NCBI GenBank assembly: GCA_913775265.1
Contig: CAJYJH010000033.1
Coordinates: 333,329 to 397,328 of the forward strand
Length of the DNA stretch: 64,000 nucleotides
Source: an uncultured Mucilaginibacter sp.
GTDB taxonomy: Bacteria; Bacteroidota; Bacteroidia; Sphingobacteriales; Sphingobacteriaceae
Reading direction: 5' to 3'
Below the pieces are notes generated by a model. That model was not told the origin of the DNA. It worked only from the letters and a program-made list of their open reading frames with translations, and made no database searches. A program made the translations under genes and the position numbers. Of the stretch, positions 18,685 through 26,048 are shown in pieces; position 1 is the first letter of the stretch, and the number at the start of each line of letters is the position of its first letter.

Positions 18685-19383
18685 ATGAATAGCTTGTCAT
18701 CACAGACAAAAAAAATATTAATCCTGGTGCTCATCTTAGCAGTACCAGGATTTTTATATTATTTGCTAACCCAAAAGGGAAAGAATCGCTATAAACCACT
18801 TCCTTTTTACGGCCCAAAAGAGGTTGCAAAAACGGGCCATCGCTTTCATGGTAAATATATCCCTGATACCATATACCATAAGATTGGTGATTTCAGGTTG
18901 ACCAATCAATTAGGTGAACAAATTACACCTAAGGATTTTGAGTATAAAATTTTTGTTGTGAACTTTTTTTATACTCATGGCCCGGTGGTGTGCGATGCGA
19001 TGAGGAATAACATTGACCGGTTAGCGGGCGCATTTCGCAAGAATAGGATGGTTAAGTTTGTAAGTATTACAGTAGACCCTGATCGCGATAGTGTTGCTGC
19101 CCTGCGTGCTTACGCTAAACCATTAGGCTATCCGGCCAGTAAGTGGATGTTTTTAACAGGTGACACAACCTCAACTTATAAGCTGGCCCGTAATGGCTTC
19201 CTGGTAGACGCTGTAAAGACGGATGATGAGTTCATCTTCAGCAATAAGTTGATACTGATTGATGCCGAAAAACGTATCCGTGGGTATTATGACGGTACAT
19301 CTATTGCCGAAGTTGCCCGTTTAAACGATGAGATTAAAGTGCAGATTGCCGAAGAACTACGTAAAATTAAAGCTCCTGATTGA
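18685..19383 (+). CDS. Sco1/SenC-like protein with a degenerate copper site
   Basis: 232 residues: an N-terminal membrane anchor (about 9-28) and a thioredoxin-like Sco domain (about 65-225) with the family stretch SITVDPDRDS and the C-terminal LILIDAEKRIRGYYDGT. Normal Sco proteins bind copper through CPxxC and a distant His. Here the motif reads THGPVVCDAM: the first Cys is Gly99 and only Cys103 remains. The position of the His ligand is Phe185 (EFIFSNKL). It therefore probably cannot bind copper in the usual way. It sits where an oxidase copper chaperone is expected, coupled to the next gene by a TGATG overlap. Confidence 0.85.
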   Translation: MNSLSSQTKKILILVLILAVPGFLYYLLTQKGKNRYKPLPFYGPKEVAKTGHRFHGKYIPDTIYHKIGDFRLTNQLGEQITPKDFEYKIFVVNFFYTHGPVVCDAMRNNIDRLAGAFRKNRMVKFVSITVDPDRDSVAALRAYAKPLGYPASKWMFLTGDTTSTYKLARNGFLVDAVKTDDEFIFSNKLILIDAEKRIRGYYDGTSIAEVARLNDEIKVQIAEELRKIKAPD

Positions 19384-19961
19384 TGAATTTTTCTGACAAG
19401 TTAGTATTCCGTTTCGTAACCGGTGTTTCCATATTTGTATTTGTTGTGGTTGTAATTTTATCATTGAAGATTTTACCTGCACCTGCCGTTTCACCGTCAC
19501 TTTTATATTTGCTGCCTAAGCTCAATGCACTTATAAACGGTGCTTGCAGCTTGTTGTTAATTGCATCCTTGTACTGTATTACTCATAAACAAATACTTTG
19601 GCACAAAAGACTTAATGTGGCGGCATTTTTATTGTCTTCTTTATTCCTGGTGTCTTATATTTCTTTTCATTGGCTGGGACACGATACTAAGTTTGGAGAT
19701 TTAAACGGCGACCACACCGTATCAATAGAAGAAAAGGCAGCGGCAGGCAATATTCGGTATGTGTATTATGTTATACTGTTGACACATATTGTTTTAGCAG
19801 CAGCTGTTTTACCATTAATTTTGCTTAGCTTTTACAGAGGTCTGCAAATGCAGGTTGAAAAGCACAAAAAGCTGGTAAGATGGACTTATCCTATATGGTT
19901 GTATGTCACCATAACCGGGGTTGTTGTGTATGTAATGATATCTAAGTACTATAACTTTTAG
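19383..19961 (+). CDS. DUF420 membrane protein with an EF-hand-like loop
   Basis: 192 residues from the ATG at 19383, which overlaps the TGA of the Sco-like gene. Four to five helices match the DUF420 family, commonly found in oxidase clusters and thought to help assembly. In the loop before the fourth helix, residues 106-117 (DLNGDHTVSIEE) form a canonical EF-hand calcium loop with oxygen-bearing side chains at positions 1, 3, 5, 7, 9 and 12. Conserved His residues in FHWLGHDTKFG could bind metal. Function is not established. Confidence 0.83.
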   Translation: MNFSDKLVFRFVTGVSIFVFVVVVILSLKILPAPAVSPSLLYLLPKLNALINGACSLLLIASLYCITHKQILWHKRLNVAAFLLSSLFLVSYISFHWLGHDTKFGDLNGDHTVSIEEKAAAGNIRYVYYVILLTHIVLAAAVLPLILLSFYRGLQMQVEKHKKLVRWTYPIWLYVTITGVVVYVMISKYYNF

Positions 19962-19971
19962 ACGTGAGGTG

Positions 19972-20259
19972 ATGAAGATAACGAGATTGCTTAAGGTTTT
20001 AATGTTTAGCTGGAGTTTGATGTTGGCGATAGCTATCATGCAACCATCAGCAGCGCAATGTGCCATGTGTTCGGCCACGGCCGAAGCTGGTGTGAAGGAT
20101 GGTAATACCGAAGCTAATGGCTTAAATAAGGGTATATTGTATTTGCTTGCTGCTCCTTACATCGCGGTGGCTGTAGTAGGCTACATCTGGTATAAGAAAT
20201 ATCGTCGTAAAGAAAACGTGGAGATTAACATGCGCGACGAAAAATTTCATATGAATTAA
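19972..20259 (+). CDS. Small periplasmic-facing membrane protein with a CxxC motif
   Basis: 95 residues from the ATG at 19972 (a GTG three bases earlier is the alternative). A signal peptide (about 1-29) ends at PSAAQ, immediately followed by CAMC, then SATAEAG, a short linker and one membrane helix (GILYLLAAPYIAVAVVGYIW) with a basic cytoplasmic tail. From memory, similar QCAMC proteins occur beside cytochrome oxidase genes across Bacteroidota, but I know of no assigned function. The exposed CxxC next to an oxidase suggests metal binding or thiol chemistry; this is inference. It is the last gene of the respiratory block before the terminator at 20264. Confidence 0.8.
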   Translation: MKITRLLKVLMFSWSLMLAIAIMQPSAAQCAMCSATAEAGVKDGNTEANGLNKGILYLLAAPYIAVAVVGYIWYKKYRRKENVEINMRDEKFHMN

Positions 20260-20263
20260 ATTT

Positions 20264-20291
20264 AAACATCCGGTAATGCCGGATGTTTTTG
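20264..20291 (+). terminator. Terminator at the end of the respiratory cluster
   Basis: A perfect 10-bp stem (20264-20273 with 20279-20288), 5-base loop TAATG, and a T-rich tail. It closes the unit ctaA to the CxxC protein gene. Confidence 0.85.
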
Positions 20292-20310
20292 GTTAAATAC
20301 TATACAGCTT

Positions 20311-20709
20311 ATGACACCAACCCCTCAGTTTACCGCCATGCTTCAGGCTAAATGCCCAAGGTGTCGTCGTGGTAGGATGTTCAAGGGCTCCATGTATAGC
20401 TTTGGAGGTAATACCATGCTGGAGCATTGTCCGCACTGCAATCTGCACTTCGAAATTGAACCTGGCTACTTTTATGCGGCCATGTATGTTAGCTATGCGT
20501 TTAACGTTGCCGAAGCAGTGACCCTTGCCTTCATAACCTATTTTTTAACAGGTAATATGGAATCGCCCTGGTTGTATTTGGGTGTTATTTTAGGAGGCTG
20601 TTTTTTGCTGGCACCATTCAATTACCGATACTCGAGGGTGATCCTACTTTACTGGCTATCTCCCAAAATACATTATCTGCCTTATTTAGATACCGATGAT
20701 ATCAACTGA
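20311..20709 (+). CDS. DUF983 family protein with zinc-ribbon-like cysteines
   Basis: 132 residues. The N-terminus carries two CxxC pairs, CPRCRRG and CPHCN, like a zinc ribbon, followed by the DUF983 signature EIEPGYFYAAMYVSYAF and two membrane helices. Members are often found near cytochrome oxidase genes; the function is unknown. It overlaps the next gene by 14 bases, which suggests coupled translation. Confidence 0.85.
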   Translation: MTPTPQFTAMLQAKCPRCRRGRMFKGSMYSFGGNTMLEHCPHCNLHFEIEPGYFYAAMYVSYAFNVAEAVTLAFITYFLTGNMESPWLYLGVILGGCFLLAPFNYRYSRVILLYWLSPKIHYLPYLDTDDIN

Positions 20710-21358
20710 TACATTTAAATTTTTAGCCGATCTGGCAAAGCATAACCAACGCGAGTGGTTTCAGGAGCATAAGGATCGTTATGAGAAAGCCCATGAAAAT
20801 GTGATATCCTTTGCCGGCGAGTTGATTGATGAGTTAAGCAAAGCCGGGATAGGTGTTGATGCATCATTGGATCCTAAAAAATGTGTTATGCGGATTTACC
20901 GGGATATACGCTTTAGTAAAGATAAAACACCTTATAAAACCAACATGGCCATTGGCCGGCTTACCAAAAATAGGGTAGGTGAGATTGGGTATTACTTACA
21001 GATTGAGCCGGGAAATAAGTCTTTTATGGCTGGTGGATACTGGATGCCGCAGGGCGAACATTTAAAAGCTATACGCCAGGAAATTGATTATAATGCAGCA
21101 GATTTAATTCGTATTATTGACTCGGCCGATTTCAAAAAAACTTTTGTGGATTTCAGGGCGCAGGAATCATTGCGTACCGTACCCAAAGGTTATGATGCCG
21201 ATAACGAAAATATTGATCTGCTCAAATTAAAAAGCTTTATTGCTTACCGGGATTTAACCGACAAAGAGTTAGGTGAACGCGATGCGGTAAAAATGGTAGC
21301 TAAGCTATGTGTCAAATTGCATCCGCTCAATGTTTTTTTAGCCAATGCTATTCAGTAG
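20696..21358 (+). CDS. DUF2461 family protein
   Basis: 220 residues matching the DUF2461 (TIGR02453) family across their length: FLADLAKHNQREWFQEHKDRY at the start, MRIYRDIRFSKDKTPYKTN in the middle and GGYWMPQGEHLKAIRQE. It has no signal peptide and is soluble. Function is unknown. It overlaps the DUF983 gene by 14 bases and precedes the OmpA-like gene by 12 bases. Confidence 0.88.
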   Translation: MISTDTFKFLADLAKHNQREWFQEHKDRYEKAHENVISFAGELIDELSKAGIGVDASLDPKKCVMRIYRDIRFSKDKTPYKTNMAIGRLTKNRVGEIGYYLQIEPGNKSFMAGGYWMPQGEHLKAIRQEIDYNAADLIRIIDSADFKKTFVDFRAQESLRTVPKGYDADNENIDLLKLKSFIAYRDLTDKELGERDAVKMVAKLCVKLHPLNVFLANAIQ

Positions 21359-21370
21359 GCTTACCGATTA

Positions 21371-22198
21371 ATGATTATGAAGATTAAACTTTACATACCT
21401 GCGCTTCTGTTGGGTGCGGCAACCTTGCATTCGTGCAAGGTGATGTCGCCAAAAGCTTATAATGCCTTAATTGCCGGGCGCGACTCATTGCAAAACCGTA
21501 CTAATAACTTAGAGGCTGAACTTGCCCGCTTGCAGAGCGATACTGCCCGCATGCACCGCGAGATAGCCGGCATGCAAAAGAACTACAATTCGCTTAACAG
21601 CAGCTATAACGCCAACTCAACGCAATTGAGTAAGCTATCCGGCGATTTACAGAAACGTGAAGCTCGCTTGCGCGAGGTAGAAGATATTTTGCGTAAGCGC
21701 GACGAAGCTACTAACGCCTTGAAGAATAAACTTCAGCAGGCTTTATTAGGCTTCCAGCAAAGCGGCCTTTCAGTCGATATTAAGAACGGGAAGGTGTATG
21801 TTTCTTTAACAGATAAGCTGTTATTCCCGTCGGGTAGTATAGTGATTGATGATAAAGGTAAGCAGGCGTTAAAACAATTGGCAGCGGTACTGAATAAAGA
21901 AACAGATATTAACCTGGCTATTGAGGGTCATACCGATAATCAACGGGTGGTAAATTTAGGCCAGATTAAAGATAACTGGGATTTGAGCGTATTGCGGGCT
22001 ACCTCGGTTAGCCGTTATTTAACTGAAGTAGAGAAGATAGATGCGCAACGTATCACAGCAACCGGTAAAGGCGAGTTTCAGCCTGTAGATCCGGCTAATA
22101 CACCTGAAGCTCGTTCTAAAAATCGCCGTATCGAAATTGTGCTTACACCGAGGTTGGATGAGCTTTATAATTTAATTAATACCCCTACAACAAAGTAA
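21371..22198 (+). CDS. OmpA-like peptidoglycan-associated lipoprotein
   Basis: 275 residues from 21371; a second ATG at 21377 gives the same lipoprotein signal with lipobox LHSC. Mature residues about 30-125 form a long coiled coil (repeated Leu/Asn/Gln-rich heptads). The C-terminal OmpA domain (about 140-265) shows GHTDNQRV and the terminal NRRIEIVLTP, which bind peptidoglycan. It probably links the outer membrane to the cell wall. A terminator follows at 22223. Confidence 0.9.
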   Translation: MIMKIKLYIPALLLGAATLHSCKVMSPKAYNALIAGRDSLQNRTNNLEAELARLQSDTARMHREIAGMQKNYNSLNSSYNANSTQLSKLSGDLQKREARLREVEDILRKRDEATNALKNKLQQALLGFQQSGLSVDIKNGKVYVSLTDKLLFPSGSIVIDDKGKQALKQLAAVLNKETDINLAIEGHTDNQRVVNLGQIKDNWDLSVLRATSVSRYLTEVEKIDAQRITATGKGEFQPVDPANTPEARSKNRRIEIVLTPRLDELYNLINTPTTK

Positions 22199-22222
22199 GC
22201 AAGGCTTTTACTTATGATATTT

Positions 22223-22270
22223 AACAGGACCAGTTATAGCGTTAAAGGCTATGCAGGTCCTGTTTTTATT
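22223..22270 (+). terminator. Terminator after the OmpA-like gene
   Basis: A 9-bp stem (22223-22231 with 22256-22264) with an inner 5-bp helix (ATAGC/GCTAT), followed by TTTATTTT. The 128-base gap before the next gene holds nothing else clear. Confidence 0.8.
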
Positions 22271-22326
22271 TTCGGGCAACTACAAAAACGTATTAAAGCT
22301 GTTGCTTAAGTATCGACTTAATATCT

Positions 22327-23091
22327 ATGAAAACATACGCAATCATCTCTGATGTTCACGGTAACTCACTGGCGCTTCAGGTAGTCTTAGAAGATATTAC
22401 CACACGTCATGTTGACCAGATCATCAACCTGGGCGATCATGTATTTGGTGCTTTAGAGCCCGAACAAACGGCGAAGTTGATTAGGCAAATACCCATGCTT
22501 TGCATCAGCGGTAACACCGACCGTGAGATATTAGAAAGTTTGGATAAACCCTCTGATAAAGAAAATATGGAGCGGGTAAAGGCAGAACTTTCTGCAGAGA
22601 GTTTGGAATGGCTAAGGCAACTATCACCTACTGCTGTTTGCGATGATTTATTTTTTGTTTGCCATGGAACGCCCGGTAGTGACAATGATTACCTTTTAGA
22701 AAAGGTAACTTCTAACGGTGTGTTTGTTTATAACGATGAAGAGCTGATCGAAAAAACAGCACACATTAACCAACGAATTGTTTTATGCGGGCATTCGCAT
22801 GTTAACCGTTTGGTATACTTATCTAACAGTAAAATTATACTTAACCCTGGTAGTATCGGGCTGCCGACTTACTTAGGAAACGGCGAACATCGTTTTGCTA
22901 TGGAATCGATGACTCCGCACGCTAAATATGCCTTAGTTAAAGTTGATGGTGATAACATCAATATTGAATTAATTCATTGCACTTATGACTGGCATGCTGC
23001 TTCAGCTGCAGCCAGGGCCAACGGTAGCGAGAAATGGTCGCAGTTTTTGTTACAGGGGCGGATGCCTAAAGATTTGAGGGTACGAGAATAG
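22327..23091 (+). CDS. Calcineurin-like metallophosphoesterase
   Basis: 254 residues with the metal-binding blocks in order: SDVHGN (8-13), NLGDHVFG, SGNTDRE and GHSH, then NPGSIGLP. This is the YfcE/MJ0936-like phosphodiesterase layout. No signal peptide, so cytoplasmic. The substrate cannot be told from sequence. It is a lone gene between two terminators. Confidence 0.88.
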   Translation: MKTYAIISDVHGNSLALQVVLEDITTRHVDQIINLGDHVFGALEPEQTAKLIRQIPMLCISGNTDREILESLDKPSDKENMERVKAELSAESLEWLRQLSPTAVCDDLFFVCHGTPGSDNDYLLEKVTSNGVFVYNDEELIEKTAHINQRIVLCGHSHVNRLVYLSNSKIILNPGSIGLPTYLGNGEHRFAMESMTPHAKYALVKVDGDNINIELIHCTYDWHAASAAARANGSEKWSQFLLQGRMPKDLRVRE

Positions 23092-23128
23092 CACAGCAAC
23101 TTTCGCAGATATAAGCGCTTTAAACAGA

Positions 23129-23180
23129 AACGGCCATATATTGTAAGCAGAGCAATGTCTTCTTACAACATATGGCCGTT
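23129..23180. terminator. Bidirectional terminator between phosphoesterase and rfbC
   Basis: A 19-bp stem with a single A-C mismatch (23129-23147 with 23162-23180) between convergent genes. T-rich sequence flanks it in both directions, though the T runs are short. Confidence 0.75.
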
Positions 23181-23194
23181 AATATATAGTCTAT

Positions 23195-23743
23195 TTAAAA
23201 TGGACTCTTAAAATCCGCAAAAGATGGCAATAATTCGTCTTTGGGCGACAGCAAAACTTCTGTCTCGTTAATGCCCCAACCGATAGCCAGCGCAGGATCA
23301 TTCCAGATCACGCCAATTTCCGACTCTTTGTTGTAGTAGTTTGTTACCTTGTAGGTAAAAATGGTGTTATCTTCCAGCGTCACAAAACCATGTAAAAAGC
23401 CAGGCGGCACCCAAAATTGCTTATGATTGTCGCCGCTTAGTTCAACAGTAATATGTTGTCCGTAAGTAGGCGAGTTTTTACGAATATCAACCGCTACATC
23501 TAAAACCCGGCCTTGAATAACACGCACCAGTTTTCCTTGAGCATACGGATTAGCCTGACCATGCAAACCTCTTAACGTGCCTTTTTGCGAAAAAGACTGA
23601 TTGTCTTGTATAAAATCGGCATGAATGCCTGCATCTTCAAATTTTTGTTTGCTGTAGCTTTCGTAAAAATACCCGCGATCGTCCTTAAAAATGCGCGGCT
23701 CTATAATCACCAAGCCTTCAATGGCTGTAGTAGTAACGTTCAT
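23195..23743 (-). CDS. rfbC: dTDP-4-dehydrorhamnose 3,5-epimerase
   Basis: 182 residues, the full family length. The catalytic His region is GTLRGLHGQ, followed by GKLVRVIQGRVLDVAVD, the active-site HGFVTLEDNTIFTYKVTNYY and GVIWNDPALAIGW. It converts dTDP-4-keto-6-deoxyglucose to the L-rhamnose precursor for surface polysaccharide. No other rml gene is in the window. It is third in a minus-strand operon, 11 bases after the DUF4286 gene. Confidence 0.94.
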   Translation of the reverse strand: MNVTTTAIEGLVIIEPRIFKDDRGYFYESYSKQKFEDAGIHADFIQDNQSFSQKGTLRGLHGQANPYAQGKLVRVIQGRVLDVAVDIRKNSPTYGQHITVELSGDNHKQFWVPPGFLHGFVTLEDNTIFTYKVTNYYNKESEIGVIWNDPALAIGWGINETEVLLSPKDELLPSFADFKSPF

Positions 23744-23754
23744 TGTAATAATAT

Positions 23755-24057
23755 TTAGTTGACGGTTTTCATTAAGCTGTTAAAAAGCACGTAACGGTTT
23801 TCAAATTGCTGGTGATGACGTACATGCAAGCTATGTAGATGCTGTTCTTTAAAATCGTTATACTGTTGCAAATCATCAGTAAGGTACTGGATGCAGTAAG
23901 TAACACCTTCGTTAGGAGAATCAAGCACAGTTAATACTTTAAAATCGGTAAAGCAGCCAGTAGCCATGGCAGCAGGGATATGTTCTTGTTGCATCCAGTT
24001 AAGCCATTCTTGCTCAGCACTTGCTTCAATAACAAAGGTTTCGTTGTAAATAATCAT
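23755..24057 (-). CDS. DUF4286 family protein
   Basis: 100 residues, matching the small DUF4286 ferredoxin-like-fold family common in Bacteroidota: MIIYNETFVIEASAEQEWL and HIPAAMATGCFTDFKV at the start, LHVRHHQQFENRYVLF at the end. Soluble, function unknown. It lies 17 bases after the TPR gene and 11 before rfbC, so it is co-transcribed with both. Confidence 0.86.
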   Translation of the reverse strand: MIIYNETFVIEASAEQEWLNWMQQEHIPAAMATGCFTDFKVLTVLDSPNEGVTYCIQYLTDDLQQYNDFKEQHLHSLHVRHHQQFENRYVLFNSLMKTVN

Positions 24058-24074
24058 TGCAACAAAAATATAAA

Positions 24075-25892
24075 TTAAGAGGCGGTATCAGGCTTATCAC
24101 CACGTAATATTCTGAAATGTTTACGGGCATCGCCAATCCATACACTACCAGGATAATCTGTGATGATTTTTTGGTAGTAGGTTTTAGCTGTTTCCTTGTC
24201 GTTAAGCTGTTCTTCATATAAAGTGCCCAGCATGTAAACGGCGTCGTCAGCCCAAAGATCGGAGGGATGTTCTGCAACAATTTTTTTAAGTGGAGTTATA
24301 GCTGCCTGATAATCTTTTTGCTGTATCAAAATACGAGCCTTAGCCATCAGGATATCATCCTGTAAAGAGTTGTTCGGGTATTTATGATCAATGCTATCGA
24401 GTGTATTCAATGCTTTGGTAGGCTCTTCTTTAAAAATCAATAAGTCGGCGCGAGCATACATTTTTAGTGCATTGCCCGTCGTGTCTGCAACGGTATTATC
24501 GCCAATTACCAGAGATAAGTTTAAAGCATCATTAGCGATAAGTTGAGAGGTAGCCGCCTTGAGTACGTTAAGCTGGCCTTTAGCCCACTTAAAATCACCG
24601 GTATAATAAGATAGCTTGGCATTGCGGTAGTTAGCATCCTGCGCTATCGGCGTGCCCGGAAAAGCTTTTTCTACCTGGCTGTAAGTAAGCGTCGCTTCCC
24701 AAGGCTGGTTATTCATCAGGTATATATCGCCTAAATCCAGTTTACAGGATGCCAGTAATTGCGGACGCAGGTTTTTAATATTAACGGCTTCTTCCAGCAA
24801 TTTCTGCGCCTCATTAAGCTTGTGTAGTTTAAAGGCCTGTAAATTGGCCAGCTTTTGCATAGCAAAGGCCGTGTTGGAAGTGTGGCCAAATTCGTTCAGT
24901 AAATCAGTATAGTTTTTTTCTAAACTTAGCAAATCGGCTTGTACATATTTGCCGGTGGTCACTTTAAGGCTCTTGGTGTTTACCAGTTCAATTTTAACAG
25001 GCACGTATAACTCATCGGTCCGCGTATTTTTTGTTAGTAAATACTCGTAACCTCTAATGGCAGCATCATAAGCTTCGTTAGCTACCAAAGTTTGGCAAAG
25101 CTCAAATATGTCGTTTCCGTTATTGTTAGTTTGTCTGCGGCTCAACGCCAATGCCTGGTTTAACGCTTGGTCATATTCTTTTTGCTGCAAGTATTGCCAG
25201 GTGAGTAGAGTAGAGTATACAACCTGTTGCGGATCTTTTTGCAGGCGCTTTAGTAAAGCAGTACGTAATATATCATAGTCGGCAGGACCGTCATACAAGG
25301 TAGCCAACACGCTTTCTGCCTGATTGATGTAAATTGGGTTGCCGGGTAGAAAGTTGAGGTACTCTTCTGTAAGTCCGGGTTTGTCACGTTTATAGCGGTA
25401 CAGGCTAAGCAACTCCATGGCAAATAGCTGGTCGTTGTTTAACTGCTTACGGCCCTGCTGTAATATTTTAATAGCAAAATCAGCATTTTCGGATTGGTAA
25501 AACTGGGTAGCTAAGGCTGTAATAGCAGCCGGGTTATTAGGTAGTTTCTTCAACAAATCATCGTAGATAGCGTTGGCTTTATCACGATGCCCTTGCTCAG
25601 TGTATACTTTGCCCAAAGTAATAGCATATTGTGCCTCTTCAGGGTGCTTGCGAATCATTTTTTTAATGATACTTTCTGCCTCATCGTACTTTTTAAGATC
25701 AATCAGGTTGTTAGCATATAAGGAAAAGTAAGTTTCGTTGTCCTGTTTATACAGCCGCTGGTAAATGTCCGCAGCTTTTTGCAGCTCTCCGTTTTGGGCA
25801 AACTGACGTGCCAACTGCAAATCATCATCTTGGGCAAGCAACGACCCGGTTTGTAAAATAACGGTGATGAACAGTAGCAAAAAATACTTCAT
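24075..25892 (-). CDS. Exported TPR-repeat protein
   Basis: 605 residues from the ATG at 25890-25892. The frame is open 105 bases further upstream, but only this start gives a signal peptide (MKYFLLLFITVILQTGSLLA). The mature protein is a chain of about a dozen tetratricopeptide repeats, for example AADIYQRLYKQDNETYFSLY near 40 and PLKKIVAEHPSDLWADDAVY near 545, with the C-terminal repeats like the YbgF/TolA-associated type. It probably scaffolds an envelope complex. A TAnnTTTG match (25898-25905 on the minus strand) lies so close to the ATG that it would make the message leaderless. It is first gene of the operon with DUF4286 and rfbC. Confidence 0.82.
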   Translation of the reverse strand: MKYFLLLFITVILQTGSLLAQDDDLQLARQFAQNGELQKAADIYQRLYKQDNETYFSLYANNLIDLKKYDEAESIIKKMIRKHPEEAQYAITLGKVYTEQGHRDKANAIYDDLLKKLPNNPAAITALATQFYQSENADFAIKILQQGRKQLNNDQLFAMELLSLYRYKRDKPGLTEEYLNFLPGNPIYINQAESVLATLYDGPADYDILRTALLKRLQKDPQQVVYSTLLTWQYLQQKEYDQALNQALALSRRQTNNNGNDIFELCQTLVANEAYDAAIRGYEYLLTKNTRTDELYVPVKIELVNTKSLKVTTGKYVQADLLSLEKNYTDLLNEFGHTSNTAFAMQKLANLQAFKLHKLNEAQKLLEEAVNIKNLRPQLLASCKLDLGDIYLMNNQPWEATLTYSQVEKAFPGTPIAQDANYRNAKLSYYTGDFKWAKGQLNVLKAATSQLIANDALNLSLVIGDNTVADTTGNALKMYARADLLIFKEEPTKALNTLDSIDHKYPNNSLQDDILMAKARILIQQKDYQAAITPLKKIVAEHPSDLWADDAVYMLGTLYEEQLNDKETAKTYYQKIITDYPGSVWIGDARKHFRILRGDKPDTAS

Positions 25893-26048
25893 GTATTCAA
25901 ATTTAATAAATTGCGGGCGATGCAAATGACAGTATTTAGCAATAGTTTTGCCCTGTATTAAACGGGTAAAATTGTAGTGACATTGTTGAGTACCCAAGTA
26001 AATTTATCTAATTTGACCTGATTGAAAAAGAAGCTGGAAGATTTTACC

